Below, one piece after another: positions 38,561-49,730 of a DNA stretch of 64,000 bases (its first letter is position 1; each line of letters begins with the position of its first letter). A program made the position numbers and the translations under genes. Source of the DNA: Sphingomonas arvum. GTDB lineage: Bacteria; Pseudomonadota; Alphaproteobacteria; Sphingomonadales; Sphingomonadaceae. Under the pieces are notes generated by a model, which saw nothing but the letters and a program-made list of their open reading frames with translations, made no database searches and was not told the origin of the DNA. The stretch lies in NCBI RefSeq assembly GCF_026013565.1, contig NZ_JAPDOB010000001.1, positions 124,001-188,000 on the forward strand, given 5' to 3'.

Positions 38561-39262
38561 ATGAACATCCTTCTCACCGGCGCCAGCCGCGGCATCGGCA
38601 AGGCCGCCTTTGACGCCCTCACCGCCGGCGGCCATCGCGTCGCCGGCCATTCCACTCGCGGCGGCGACGGCCTGCTCGCCGGCGACCTCGCCGATCCGGC
38701 TGCGCCCCGCGCCCTGTGGCAGTCCGCGCTCGACGCGCTCGGCGGGCGCATCGACGTGCTGGTCAACAACGCCGGCGTCTACGAAGCGATTGCGGACGAT
38801 GCGTCCGACGCCGACTGGCACGCGGCCTGGGACCGCACCATGCGGATCAACCTCCAGGCCTCGTCCGACCTCACCCGCCTGGCCATCACCCACTTTCGGC
38901 ACAATGGTGGAGGCAGGATCGTAAACGTCGCCAGCCGTGCCGGTTATCGCGGGGACTCACCCCAGCACTGGCATTACGCCGCCTCCAAGGCGGCGATGAT
39001 CGGCGTCACGAAGACCGTGGCGCGCGGCTATGCGGCGGACGGCATTCTCGCCTTCGCCGTCTGCCCGGGCTTCACCGTGACCGAGATGACCGAGGAATAT
39101 CTGGCCAGCCGCGGCGGCGAGAAGATCCTGGCCGAAATTCCCCTGGGCCGCGTGGCGAGCGCGGCGGAAATCGGGGAGATCATCCGCTGGCTCGCGACGG
39201 ACGCCCCGCCCAGCGCAACCGGCAGCGTGATCGATGCCAACGGCGCCAGCTATGTCCGCTAG
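38561..39262 (+). CDS. Short-chain dehydrogenase/reductase (SDR)
   Basis: A 233-residue Rossmann-fold oxidoreductase. Cofactor-binding TGASRGIG at the N terminus, VLVNNAGVYE, and the catalytic Ser...YxxxK in NVASRAGY and HYAASKAAM. The fold and length are classical SDR; the substrate is unknown. The ATG at 38561 is the first in a sensible position; the frame is open upstream into the palindromic repeat. Its 3' end overlaps the start of the metallo-beta-lactamase gene by 11 nt. Confidence 0.9.
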   Translation: MNILLTGASRGIGKAAFDALTAGGHRVAGHSTRGGDGLLAGDLADPAAPRALWQSALDALGGRIDVLVNNAGVYEAIADDASDADWHAAWDRTMRINLQASSDLTRLAITHFRHNGGGRIVNVASRAGYRGDSPQHWHYAASKAAMIGVTKTVARGYAADGILAFAVCPGFTVTEMTEEYLASRGGEKILAEIPLGRVASAAEIGEIIRWLATDAPPSATGSVIDANGASYVR

Positions 39263-40163
39263 CCTGGCGCTGCTGTTCGCCGCCCAGGCGATCACCATCC
39301 CGCTGGGCAAGCCGCCCGCCCGCATCGAACCGCCCAGGGCGCCGGTCGAGCGCTCCGGGCCAGCATGGTTGCGGGCATGCGGCGACTCCACTGATTGGAA
39401 CCAGCCAGCGCCACCCGTCCGCATCCACGCCAACACTTATCTCGTCGGCACCTGTGGGATCTCGTCGATCCTGATCACCGGAACCCAGGGCCACATCCTG
39501 ATCGATGGCGGAACGGAGCAGGGCGCCGACCTCATCGCCGACAACATCCGCCGGCTCGGCTTCAAGCTCACCGACATCCGCTTCCTGCTGAGCAGCCACG
39601 AGCATCTCGACCATGTCGGCGGCCTCGCCCGGCTGCAGCAGCTGACCGGCGCCACCGTGGTCAGCTCCGCCCTCGCAAAACCCGTGCTCGCCAGCGGCGT
39701 TGTTAGCTCCGACGATCCGCAGTCTGGCATGCACAAGCCGTTCGCCGGCGTGATCGTCGGCCGTACGATCGTAGACGGGCAGGCGCTGCCGCTCGGCAAC
39801 CTCTTCCTCACCGCGCGTACCACTCCGGGCCACACGCCCGGCGCGCTGACCTGGACTTGGGAAACCTGCGAGGGCGCGGTCTGCCGCTCGATGGTCTATG
39901 CCGACAGCCTGTCGCCGGTCAGCAGCGACGCCTACCGCTTTTCCGACCATCCGGCGTACCTCGCCGCCTACCGCGCCTCGCTCGCAAAGGTCGCGGCCCT
40001 GCGCTGCGAAATCCTGCTCACCCCGCACCCCTCTGCCAGCAACATGCGTGATCGGATGGCTGGCCTGAAGCCTCTCTTCGATCCGGACGGCTGCAAGAAC
40101 TACTCGGCGCGCCTGACCGAAGCCCTCGACCAGCGCCTGGCCAAGGAAGCGGCCGAAAAGTGA
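39252..40163 (+). CDS. Subclass B3 metallo-beta-lactamase
   Basis: A 303-residue secreted hydrolase. N-terminal signal peptide ending AAQA. Zinc ligands H116-x-H118 with H194 (PGHTPG), and D120-H121 with H259 (LTPHPS), make the complete B3-type HxHxDH site. The downstream DSLSPVSSDAYRF segment and the YRFSDH motif are shared with B3 enzymes such as L1 and FEZ. An upstream ATG at 39234 is possible. It sits between an SDR and prmA, overlapping both. Activity on beta-lactams is predicted from the motifs; some relatives hydrolyse other substrates. Confidence 0.88.
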   Translation: MSASLALLFAAQAITIPLGKPPARIEPPRAPVERSGPAWLRACGDSTDWNQPAPPVRIHANTYLVGTCGISSILITGTQGHILIDGGTEQGADLIADNIRRLGFKLTDIRFLLSSHEHLDHVGGLARLQQLTGATVVSSALAKPVLASGVVSSDDPQSGMHKPFAGVIVGRTIVDGQALPLGNLFLTARTTPGHTPGALTWTWETCEGAVCRSMVYADSLSPVSSDAYRFSDHPAYLAAYRASLAKVAALRCEILLTPHPSASNMRDRMAGLKPLFDPDGCKNYSARLTEALDQRLAKEAAEK

Positions 40164-41047
40164 GCTGGCGCGTCACGCTCCCCTGCACCCGTGCGCAAGG
40201 TGAGGCGATCGGCTCGGCCGACGACCTCTTCCCCGATCACGACAACCCGCCCGTGGTGGTCGCCGACGAGCCCGACGAGCATCGCCCCGACGACTGGCTG
40301 ATCCACGCCTACTTCGAGGACGAGCCGACCGCAGCCGACCTCGCCACCCTTCGCCAGCTCGCGAGCGGCGAGCCGCAGGTCGAACAGCTTGCGGACGAAA
40401 ATTGGGTGGCCCGCAGCCAGCAGGGCCTCGAACCCATCCGCGCCGGCCGCTTCTTCGTCCACACGCCGGCCCACGCGCCGGACCCGAGTGCGACGAACTT
40501 CCTGATCGACGCCGGCCTCGCCTTCGGCACCGGCCAGCACGCCACCACCAAGGGCTGCATTGAAGCGCTCGACCGCCTTGAGCGTGCGGGCAAGCGCTTC
40601 GCCAACCTGGCCGACATCGGCACCGGCACCGGACTGCTCGCCTTCGCCGCCCTGGGGCTGTGGCCCGGCGCCCGGGCGGTCGCCACCGACATCGACCCCA
40701 TCAGCATCGACGTCACGCGGGACAATGCCGCGGTCAACCGCGTGCCGCTGGGACAGGGCGGGGGCGAACTGCTGCTGGCCGTCGCGGACGGCATGAACTC
40801 GCCCGAACTAGCCGCTCGCGCGCCCTTGGACCTGCTCATCGCCAACATCCTTGCCGGCCCCCTGATCGAGCTCGCCCCCGCGTTCGTCGCCGCGCTCCAG
40901 CCGCATGCGACCGTCGTCCTCGCGGGCCTGCTCGACACCCAGGCCGAGGCAGTCACCGCTGCCTACACGGCGCTTGGCTGCCGACTCCTCGAAGGCGGCA
41001 CCGGCGAGTGGCGGGTGCTGGTGCTCGAAGGCCCTCAGCTCGCCTGA
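40160..41047 (+). CDS. prmA: Ribosomal protein L11 methyltransferase PrmA
   Basis: A 295-residue SAM-dependent methyltransferase that trimethylates ribosomal protein L11. An N-terminal substrate-recognition domain with DENWVARSQQGLEPI, then LAFGTGQHATTKGCIEAL, SAM motif DIGTGTGLLAFAAL and NILAGPLIELAP. The start is GTG overlapping the lactamase stop. Its 3' end overlaps by 13 nt the convergent small membrane-protein gene. Confidence 0.95.
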   Translation: MSWRVTLPCTRAQGEAIGSADDLFPDHDNPPVVVADEPDEHRPDDWLIHAYFEDEPTAADLATLRQLASGEPQVEQLADENWVARSQQGLEPIRAGRFFVHTPAHAPDPSATNFLIDAGLAFGTGQHATTKGCIEALDRLERAGKRFANLADIGTGTGLLAFAALGLWPGARAVATDIDPISIDVTRDNAAVNRVPLGQGGGELLLAVADGMNSPELAARAPLDLLIANILAGPLIELAPAFVAALQPHATVVLAGLLDTQAEAVTAAYTALGCRLLEGGTGEWRVLVLEGPQLA

Positions 41048-41313
41048 CGCCGCCGCCACAGCGCCACCGCGATCACGGCCACGCTCGGCGCCAGCCAGTC
41101 GAGCCACGGATCGGCCTTCGCCCACACCGCCAGGTCCAGCCCGCCCCACCAAGGCATGTTGGCGCGCAGGCCGCCGCCGAACCGTTCGATCCAGCGATAT
41201 TCGGCCTGCGTCACCTCGCGGGCGATGGCCCACGCGATCGCCGCGCATGCGCCGGCCCACCGGCTCCGCGACAGCCGGTCGACCACCGCCTGCATGCCAA
41301 GCGCCAGCAGCAC
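41035..41313 (-). CDS. Small membrane protein downstream of ligA
   Basis: A 92-residue protein from a GTG, with hydrophobic stretches MLLALGMQAVV, WAGACAAIAWAIA and WLAPSVAVIAVALW. The frame stays open upstream to the ligA stop (codons DLLLGLIGH), and a GGAGG lies there, so the true start may be a non-standard codon nearer 41337. No family is recognised. Probably co-transcribed with ligA. Confidence 0.55.
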   Translation of the reverse strand: MLLALGMQAVVDRLSRSRWAGACAAIAWAIAREVTQAEYRWIERFGGGLRANMPWWGGLDLAVWAKADPWLDWLAPSVAVIAVALWRRRQAS

Positions 41314-41338
41314 ATGACCGATCAGCCCGAGCAGCAGG

Positions 41339-44094
<2,756 letters not shown>

Positions 44095-44252
44095 CCTTGT
44101 CGCTCTCCGCTGCCTGGTTGCTTCAGCGCCGGTTAGCAGCCCCGCGTTCCCTGCCCAAGCACCTCCGGCACGGCGGAATGCTGTCCTACGGGCACCCTCG
44201 CGTGCCATACCGATCGGCATGAACAACTTCGCGAAAACGCTCGGCCCGATGC

Positions 44253-44270
44253 GGCAGCCCGCAGGCTGCC
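44253..44270. repeat. Hairpin and short tandem repeat upstream of creD
   Basis: The 279 nt between dienelactone hydrolase and creD contain no gene. They hold a perfect 7-bp hairpin, GGCAGCC-CGCA-GGCTGCC (44253-44270), followed by a tandem AGTGGACA (44277-44284 and 44286-44293). A weak TTGACG (44314-44319) with TGTAGA at 16 nt spacing could be a promoter for creD. I do not see the CreB-binding TTCAC repeat. Confidence 0.5.
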
Positions 44271-44373
44271 AGGCGAAGTGGACAAAGTGGACACCCCTGT
44301 TTCTTGTCTCTCCTTGACGACGAACCGTGCATATCTGTAGACGAGCCGAATAGAAGCAGCGCGAGTGCAGCGA

Positions 44374-45729
44374 ATGGATCAGCCGAGCCCGACCGCCAAA
44401 CTGCTGCGTGCGCTCGGCGTGGCGGCGCTCCTGTCCATTGGAATCTTCATCACCTGGCTGCTCATTTCCGACCGCCACTCGCAGTCGCTCGAGGCGCGCG
44501 GCAGCATCGCGGAAGGGTGGGGCGGGCCGCAGGTGGTCGCCGGGCCGGAGCTCAGCATTCCGTTCAAGGTCACCACACCGGGCGCCACCGACGGCAACGG
44601 GCGGACCATCACTGGCCCGGTTGTGACCGAAAAGCGGCTGGTGCTCGCGCCGACCGGCGTCGACCTGACGACCCGCATCGCCCCCGAACGCCGCGCCCGC
44701 TCCATCTACGAAGTCGTAGTCTACCGCGCCGACACCCAGGGCCGCGCGACCTTCGCCCTTCCGGCCGACCTCTCCCGCCTGGGCGTCCCGGCCGGCGCGC
44801 TGGAGCTCAATCGGGCCGAACTGCGCTTCGGCGTCGCCGACCCGCGCGGCCTCAGCGCCAACCCGCAAGTTCGCGTGAATGGCCGCACGCTGCCGCTCGG
44901 ACCCGGCGGCGGGACCAGCCTCGTCGCCACCGGCTTCTATGCGCCAATCGACCTCACCCAGGTCGATCCTGCTCGCTTCTCGGTCGATCTCCGCTTCGCC
45001 CTGCGCGGCAACGAGAGCTTCGCGCTCGCGCCCCGCGCCGGCGACACCGCATGGAAGCTGACCTCGCCCTGGGCTAACCCCAGCTTCACCGGCGGCTTCC
45101 TGCCCGAACAGCGCAGCGTCACGAAGGATGGCTTCACCGCCAGCTATCGCATCGGCAACCTCGCGCTCGGCCGCTCGCTGCTCTTCGTCGACGGCGCCGA
45201 GCCGAGCCGGCCGGAGCCGACACCTGGCGGCGCCAACGCCACCGCCGGGGTCAGCCTGATGCAGCCGGTCGACCTCTACAGCCAGGTCGATCGCGCGACC
45301 AAATACGGCTTCCTGTTCATCGGCTTCACCTTTCTCGCCTTTCTGCTGTTCGACATCATCGGCGGGGTTCGGGTCGCCGCCATCGAATATCTGCTGACCG
45401 GCGCGGCACTGGTCCTGTTCTTCGTCCTGCTGCTGGCCTTTGCCGAGGTGATCGGTTTCACCGCTGCCTACGTCGTTGCAGCCGGCGCCATCGCCGTGCT
45501 CAATACCGCTTACTCGGCGGCCGTGCTCAGGAGCTGGCGGCGCGGCCTGGTGATCGGCGGCATCCTCCTCGGCCTTTACGCCATGCTCTACATCCTCCTG
45601 AGCCTGGAAGCCTACTCGCTGCTGATCGGTTCGCTGCTCCTCTTCGTCGCGCTGGCCGGGACCATGTACGTGACCCGCCGGCTCGACTGGACCGGCGCGC
45701 GCCGCGAGGAAGCGGCGGCGACGCTTTGA
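44374..45729 (+). CDS. creD: Inner membrane protein CreD
   Basis: A 451-residue membrane protein from the ATG at 44374 (GTG at 44365 possible). N-terminal helix LLRALGVAALLSIGIFITWLLI, a periplasmic domain of about 280 residues with family motifs IYEVVVYRA and SFTGGFLPEQRSV, and the conserved QPVDLYSQVDRATKYGFLF leading to five or six C-terminal helices. CreD is linked to beta-lactam and envelope-stress responses in gammaproteobacteria under CreBC, which is not found here. It is followed by the LOG gene. Confidence 0.92.
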   Translation: MDQPSPTAKLLRALGVAALLSIGIFITWLLISDRHSQSLEARGSIAEGWGGPQVVAGPELSIPFKVTTPGATDGNGRTITGPVVTEKRLVLAPTGVDLTTRIAPERRARSIYEVVVYRADTQGRATFALPADLSRLGVPAGALELNRAELRFGVADPRGLSANPQVRVNGRTLPLGPGGGTSLVATGFYAPIDLTQVDPARFSVDLRFALRGNESFALAPRAGDTAWKLTSPWANPSFTGGFLPEQRSVTKDGFTASYRIGNLALGRSLLFVDGAEPSRPEPTPGGANATAGVSLMQPVDLYSQVDRATKYGFLFIGFTFLAFLLFDIIGGVRVAAIEYLLTGAALVLFFVLLLAFAEVIGFTAAYVVAAGAIAVLNTAYSAAVLRSWRRGLVIGGILLGLYAMLYILLSLEAYSLLIGSLLLFVALAGTMYVTRRLDWTGARREEAAATL

Positions 45730-45763
45730 CCTCGGCGCCAAACGGGAATAGGCCGCGCCGCTT

Positions 45764-46645
45764 ATGACTGATCCCGTACCCCCCAAGCGTATCTTTCCCG
45801 ACGCCAAGGTCGACGCCGAAGCCGCGCAGCACATTCCGTCCTCGCCCCAAACCGAGGATCCCGCCTACCGGCTTGCGTTCCAGGACAATGAATTCCTGCT
45901 CCGTCCCGACCTACGTCCCGTTCGCTTCCAGCTTGAGCTGCTGAAGCCCGAACTGCTGCTCGACGAGCAGAAGATTGGGTCGACCTTCGTCTTCTACGGC
46001 TCGGCCCGTGTGCCGGAGCCGGCCAAGGCCGACGCCCTGCTCGCCGCCGCCCGCACCGACCAGCAGCGGGTTATCGCCGAGCGCCTGAAGGCCAAATCCC
46101 ACTATTACGAGGTCGCCCGCCAACTCGCGCGCCTGTCCAGCCGCACCGATCCCGACGAGGACGGCAACCGCCACTTCGTCGTTTGCTCCGGCGGCGGTCC
46201 GAGCTTCATGGAAGCCGCTAATCGCGGCGCGGCCGACGAAGGCGCGGAATCGATCGGCCTCAACATCGTGCTCCCGCACGAGCAGCTGCCCAACCCTTAC
46301 GTCACCCCGTCACTGAGCTTCCAGTTCCACTATTTCGCCCTGCGCAAGATGCACTTCCTCCTGCGCGCGCGCGCCGTGGCGGTGTTCCCGGGCGGCTTTG
46401 GCACCTTCGACGAGATGTTCGAACTGCTGACCCTGATCCAAACCGGCAAGGTCCGCCCACTGCCCATCCTGCTCTACGGCCGCGACTTCTGGAACCGCGT
46501 CGTCGATTTTGACGCACTGGTGGAGGAAGGCGTGATCTCCGAACGCGACCTCGACCTTATCACCTGGTGCGAGACGGCCGAGGAAGGCTGGGGCGCAGTG
46601 TGCGACCACTATGCCGCCGAGGAGCAGAAGGCCGCCGCCGAGTAA
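45764..46645 (+). CDS. LOG-family (TIGR00730-like) Rossmann-fold protein
   Basis: A 293-residue protein with the lysine decarboxylase-like/LOG fold. The signature PGGFGTFDEMFE (PGGxGTxxE) and the upstream VVCSGGGPSFMEAANRGA mark the nucleotide-binding site of nucleoside 5'-monophosphate phosphoribohydrolases. It is longer than typical LOG proteins because of an N-terminal 70 residues. The true substrate in bacteria is usually an AMP-like nucleotide. Start ATG at 45764. Confidence 0.88.
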   Translation: MTDPVPPKRIFPDAKVDAEAAQHIPSSPQTEDPAYRLAFQDNEFLLRPDLRPVRFQLELLKPELLLDEQKIGSTFVFYGSARVPEPAKADALLAAARTDQQRVIAERLKAKSHYYEVARQLARLSSRTDPDEDGNRHFVVCSGGGPSFMEAANRGAADEGAESIGLNIVLPHEQLPNPYVTPSLSFQFHYFALRKMHFLLRARAVAVFPGGFGTFDEMFELLTLIQTGKVRPLPILLYGRDFWNRVVDFDALVEEGVISERDLDLITWCETAEEGWGAVCDHYAAEEQKAAAE

Positions 46646-47083
46646 TCAGCGCCGCGCCTGCATCGCCTCATGTTCGGCCCCGTAAGGCGGGACCGGCACC
46701 GCCGCGATCGCTTCCGCACCGCTTTGTCGTATAGGTCGGCGACGGTGCGGAAGCGGACGCTATTATTGCCCATGTCGAGTTCGAAGCCGGCGGCGGCGTA
46801 GGCTTCGCGAGAGCGGGCCGGCCGCTCCGGGTTCATCTACCGGCCGACTTGGTAGAGCGCTTGGTAGTTATTCTGCGCTGCCAAGCGGCCAGCCGCCACG
46901 GCTGCCCGTCGTAGGTCTGAAGTCTAGCGGGTCAGCGGATGGTCCAGGCGATTATCTTGCCCGGCCACAACGGCATGGCGCGCGCGACGCCCCGTTGACC
47001 AGTTCCAGGCATGGCCCAGTGCTCGGCTCGCAGCCTCGCGATAGAGGCGTCGGATGTCGGAGCGGGTGCGACCCCGCCCGCGC
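46646..47083. other. Region without a convincing gene
   Basis: These 438 nt between the LOG and cytochrome c genes hold no open frame that looks coding. Minus-strand translation shows two short peptides that may be remnants: one ending LAAQNNYQALYQVGR-stop near 46837-46920, and one beginning MNPERPARSREAYAAAGF near 46836. Both break off. Local composition is less regular than the flanking genes. I see no repeat, terminator or RNA gene. Confidence 0.4.
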
Positions 47084-47821
47084 TTACCGCTCGCCGGCGC
47101 GCTGCGGCTGGTTGGCCTCGGGGCCGGTGACCTTGCTGGCACCTTCGCCGCGGACGTTCTTCATGCCGCCCTGCGCCGCAGTCTGCTCGTTCAGGATGGG
47201 CTCGTTCTCCGCCTTCTGCGCACCGGCGTCATCAGCCTCGGCCGCGGCCTTGTCCGCCGCCGCACCCGGCGTCGAGGCCGTTGCGGTATCTCCGGCGGCC
47301 GGAGCGGCCGGCATCGGCAGCGGCGCCGGGCTCTTGCTGTTGAGATAGGCGATCACGTTCGCCCGGTCCTGCGGATTGCTGAGCCCGGCGAAGGTCATCT
47401 TGGTGCCCGGTGCGAACTTCTTGGGACTGGTCAGCCACGCGCTGAGCGTCTCCCAATCCCAATTGCCACCCTTGCCGCTGAGCGCCGGCGACCAGGCGAA
47501 GCCGCGGCCCTGGCCGACCGGCTCACCCAGCACATGGTAGAGGTTGGGCCCGAGGCCGTTGGGCTGACCCGACTCCACCGTGTGGCAAGCCTGGCACTTC
47601 TTGAACACCTCGGCGCCCTTGCCCGCGTCGGCGCTGGCCAGGTAGAATGCGATCGGCTTTTCTGCTTCGGCGCCTGCCTCGGCAGCGACGCCCTCGATCG
47701 GATAGCCCATTTTCTCCGGCCGCTCGCCGCCGAAATACTCGCCCGCCACCAGTGAGCCGCCCAGGGCGACGATACCGGCGAACAGGACCCAGCCGGCGAT
47801 GGTGTTGTTGCGGTCATTCAT
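47084..47821 (-). CDS. Membrane-anchored c-type cytochrome
   Basis: A 245-residue class I cytochrome c. The N-terminal helix IAGWVLFAGIVALGGSLVAG is an uncleaved anchor. The heme motif is CQACH (Cys76, Cys79, His80), and the axial Met is probably in GTKMTFAG. The LGPNLYHVLG and RANVIAYLN segments match CycM/cytochrome c552-type proteins that pass electrons to oxidases. The last 80 residues are a disordered Ala/Pro/Glu-rich tail. Confidence 0.92.
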   Translation of the reverse strand: MNDRNNTIAGWVLFAGIVALGGSLVAGEYFGGERPEKMGYPIEGVAAEAGAEAEKPIAFYLASADAGKGAEVFKKCQACHTVESGQPNGLGPNLYHVLGEPVGQGRGFAWSPALSGKGGNWDWETLSAWLTSPKKFAPGTKMTFAGLSNPQDRANVIAYLNSKSPAPLPMPAAPAAGDTATASTPGAAADKAAAEADDAGAQKAENEPILNEQTAAQGGMKNVRGEGASKVTGPEANQPQRAGER

Positions 47822-47860
47822 GACGGGTGCGTATCCGATAAAGAGTAGCGTGCCCGCCCT

Positions 47861-48739
47861 TTAGTCAGCGGAACCAGCCTCTTCAAGCCAGTGCGCCAGC
47901 AAGGTGTGGGCGATGGCGAAGGGCGGCGGAGGAAGGAAGGCCGCGCCTGGCGCGCCGGCGAGAGCAGCGGCAACCTCGTCCCGGGTGAACCAGCGGGCGT
48001 CGTCCAGTTCGGTCAAGTCCACGACCAGCTCGTCCGACAGCGCGGTGGCGGTGCAGCCGATCATCAGCGAGGACGGGAATGGCCACGGCTGGCTGGCGAC
48101 ATAGCGCACTTGCCTGACGGCGATGCCCGCCTCCTCGCCCAGCTCGCGGGTGACGGCCGCCTCGATCGTCTCGCCGACCTCGACAAAGCCGGCGAGCGCC
48201 GAATAGCGGCCCGGTGGATATTGCGGCTGGCGGCCGAGCAGCAGCCGGCCCTCGTACTCGGCCAGCATGATGACCACCGGATCGACCCGGGGGAAGTGCT
48301 CGGCGGCGCAGGCCGGGCAGCGCCGCGACCAGCCGCCGCGCACCAGCTCGCTTTCCTGCCCGCAGTTGGCGCAGAACCGATGGCGCCGGTGCCAGTTCGA
48401 CAGCGACAGGGCGGCGGCGAACAGCGGCGCGTCGGTAGCGTCAAGGTAAGCGAGCGCGCCGAACCGTGCCCTGAGGTCGCCGTCCTCTTCGCTGAGCGCC
48501 GAGAAGCACGGCACCTCGCCCTCCACCCCCAGGAACAGGGCGGCGCTGCCCGGCTGCCAGGAAAGCTTGCCCGCCGGATCAAGCTCCGGCAGCCCGCCAG
48601 CCCAGGCGAGTTGCCGGGCACGTGTGTCTTCGGCCAAGCGGGCCAGCTCCTCCGGCCGCCCCCGCAACAGGTCGGAGCGGTCGATCCCCGGACCGGAGAA
48701 GAAAGCGTCAGGCGGCAAGTCGCCGCTCCCGTTCGGCAT
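47861..48739 (-). CDS. nudC: NAD(+) diphosphatase NudC
   Basis: A 292-residue Nudix hydrolase. A four-Cys zinc site (CANC ... CPAC), the Nudix box GFVEVGETIEAAVTRELGEE, and the NADH-pyrophosphatase signature SQPWPFPSSLM are all intact. It hydrolyses NAD(H) and can remove NAD caps from RNA. The start is the ATG at 48739, with GAGG upstream, which overlaps the mutY end by 32 nt; a TTG at 48718 with GGGAG upstream would shorten the overlap. Confidence 0.93.
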   Translation of the reverse strand: MPNGSGDLPPDAFFSGPGIDRSDLLRGRPEELARLAEDTRARQLAWAGGLPELDPAGKLSWQPGSAALFLGVEGEVPCFSALSEEDGDLRARFGALAYLDATDAPLFAAALSLSNWHRRHRFCANCGQESELVRGGWSRRCPACAAEHFPRVDPVVIMLAEYEGRLLLGRQPQYPPGRYSALAGFVEVGETIEAAVTRELGEEAGIAVRQVRYVASQPWPFPSSLMIGCTATALSDELVVDLTELDDARWFTRDEVAAALAGAPGAAFLPPPPFAIAHTLLAHWLEEAGSAD

Positions 48740-49703
48740 GAAGGGCGGCCTCGATCGCCCGGCGATAAAGGGTCGGCAGGCCGGCATCGGCCAGGTCCGC
48801 CAGCGGCTGCCACCAGCCGTCGCCAATCGGCTCGGCCACCCGCACGACCAGGAGGTCGAGGGTGAAGTGGGTGAAGCCGTGCCGGTGCACCGCGAGCGGA
48901 TTGGCGGCGGGCCGCTCGTCGCTCCACTCCGGGCCCGGCAGCGCCGCCATGCCGCCGAGCAGTCCGGTCGCTGGGCGCCGCGTCAGCCAGACCTCGTCGT
49001 CGCGCCGTGCCCACCAGGCCAGCCCGAACCGGTGCGGCCGCACCTTCCTGGCCTTGGGCGCCGGGAACAGCTCGGGCGTACCCAGCGCCGCTGCCCGGCA
49101 ATCCGCTCGCAACGGGCAGTAGGGGCAGGCCGGTGCCTTGGGCCGGCAGACCGTCGCGCCGAGGTCCATGCAGGCCTGCGCGAAGTCGCCGGCGTCGCCC
49201 ACAGGCCACCAGGCGCCGGCCGCCGCGCGCACCTCCGTCCGGTCGGCCAGCCCGAACACCCGCGCGACCACGCGCTCCACATTCGTGTCGACCGGCACCG
49301 CATCCTCGCCGAACGCGATCGCGGCGATGGCCGCCGCCGTGTAGGCACCCAGCCCGGGCAACTTCCGCAGCTCCGCTTCGCTGCTCGGAAAGCCACCGCG
49401 CGCGACGATTGCACGAGCGCAGGCGATGAGGTTGCGGGCGCGAGCATAATAGCCGAGCCCCGCCCACTCGGCGAGAATCTGCTCGTCAGGCGCGGCGGCG
49501 AGCGTCTCGATCGTCGGCCAGCGCTCGATGAACCGGAGGAAGCGCGGGGTGACGGTCGCGACCGTCGTCTGCTGCAGCATCACTTCGCTCAGCCATACCC
49601 GGTACGGTTCCTGCCGCCCGCTACCTGGCGGTGCGCGCCACGGCAGCGCACGCGCGTGCTCTCGATAATGGTGGAGAAGTCGGCTCGCCGCCTTTGCGTG
49701 CAT
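48708..49703 (-). CDS. mutY: A/G-specific adenine glycosylase MutY
   Basis: Removes adenine mispaired with 8-oxoguanine or guanine, 331 residues. Catalytic Glu in VWLSEVMLQQTTV, helix-hairpin-helix LPGLGAYTAAAI, catalytic Asp in VDTNVERVVAR, and the 4Fe-4S cluster C-x6-C-x2-C-x5-C (CRPKAPACPYCPLRADC). A C-terminal Nudix-like domain recognises oxoG. The ATG at 49703 is 27 nt from the divergent dciA-like start. The downstream neighbour is nudC. Confidence 0.96.
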   Translation of the reverse strand: MHAKAASRLLHHYREHARALPWRAPPGSGRQEPYRVWLSEVMLQQTTVATVTPRFLRFIERWPTIETLAAAPDEQILAEWAGLGYYARARNLIACARAIVARGGFPSSEAELRKLPGLGAYTAAAIAAIAFGEDAVPVDTNVERVVARVFGLADRTEVRAAAGAWWPVGDAGDFAQACMDLGATVCRPKAPACPYCPLRADCRAAALGTPELFPAPKARKVRPHRFGLAWWARRDDEVWLTRRPATGLLGGMAALPGPEWSDERPAANPLAVHRHGFTHFTLDLLVVRVAEPIGDGWWQPLADLADAGLPTLYRRAIEAALHAERERRLAA

Positions 49704-49730
49704 CCCGGCCCTATGGCATGACCCGCCGCA

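Noticed and set aside
44314-44341. CreB-type (TTCAC repeat) regulatory site before creD
   Set aside because: No TTCAC pair with the expected spacing was found, and no creBC genes are in view; only a weak sigma-70-like TTGACG/TGTAGA pair.
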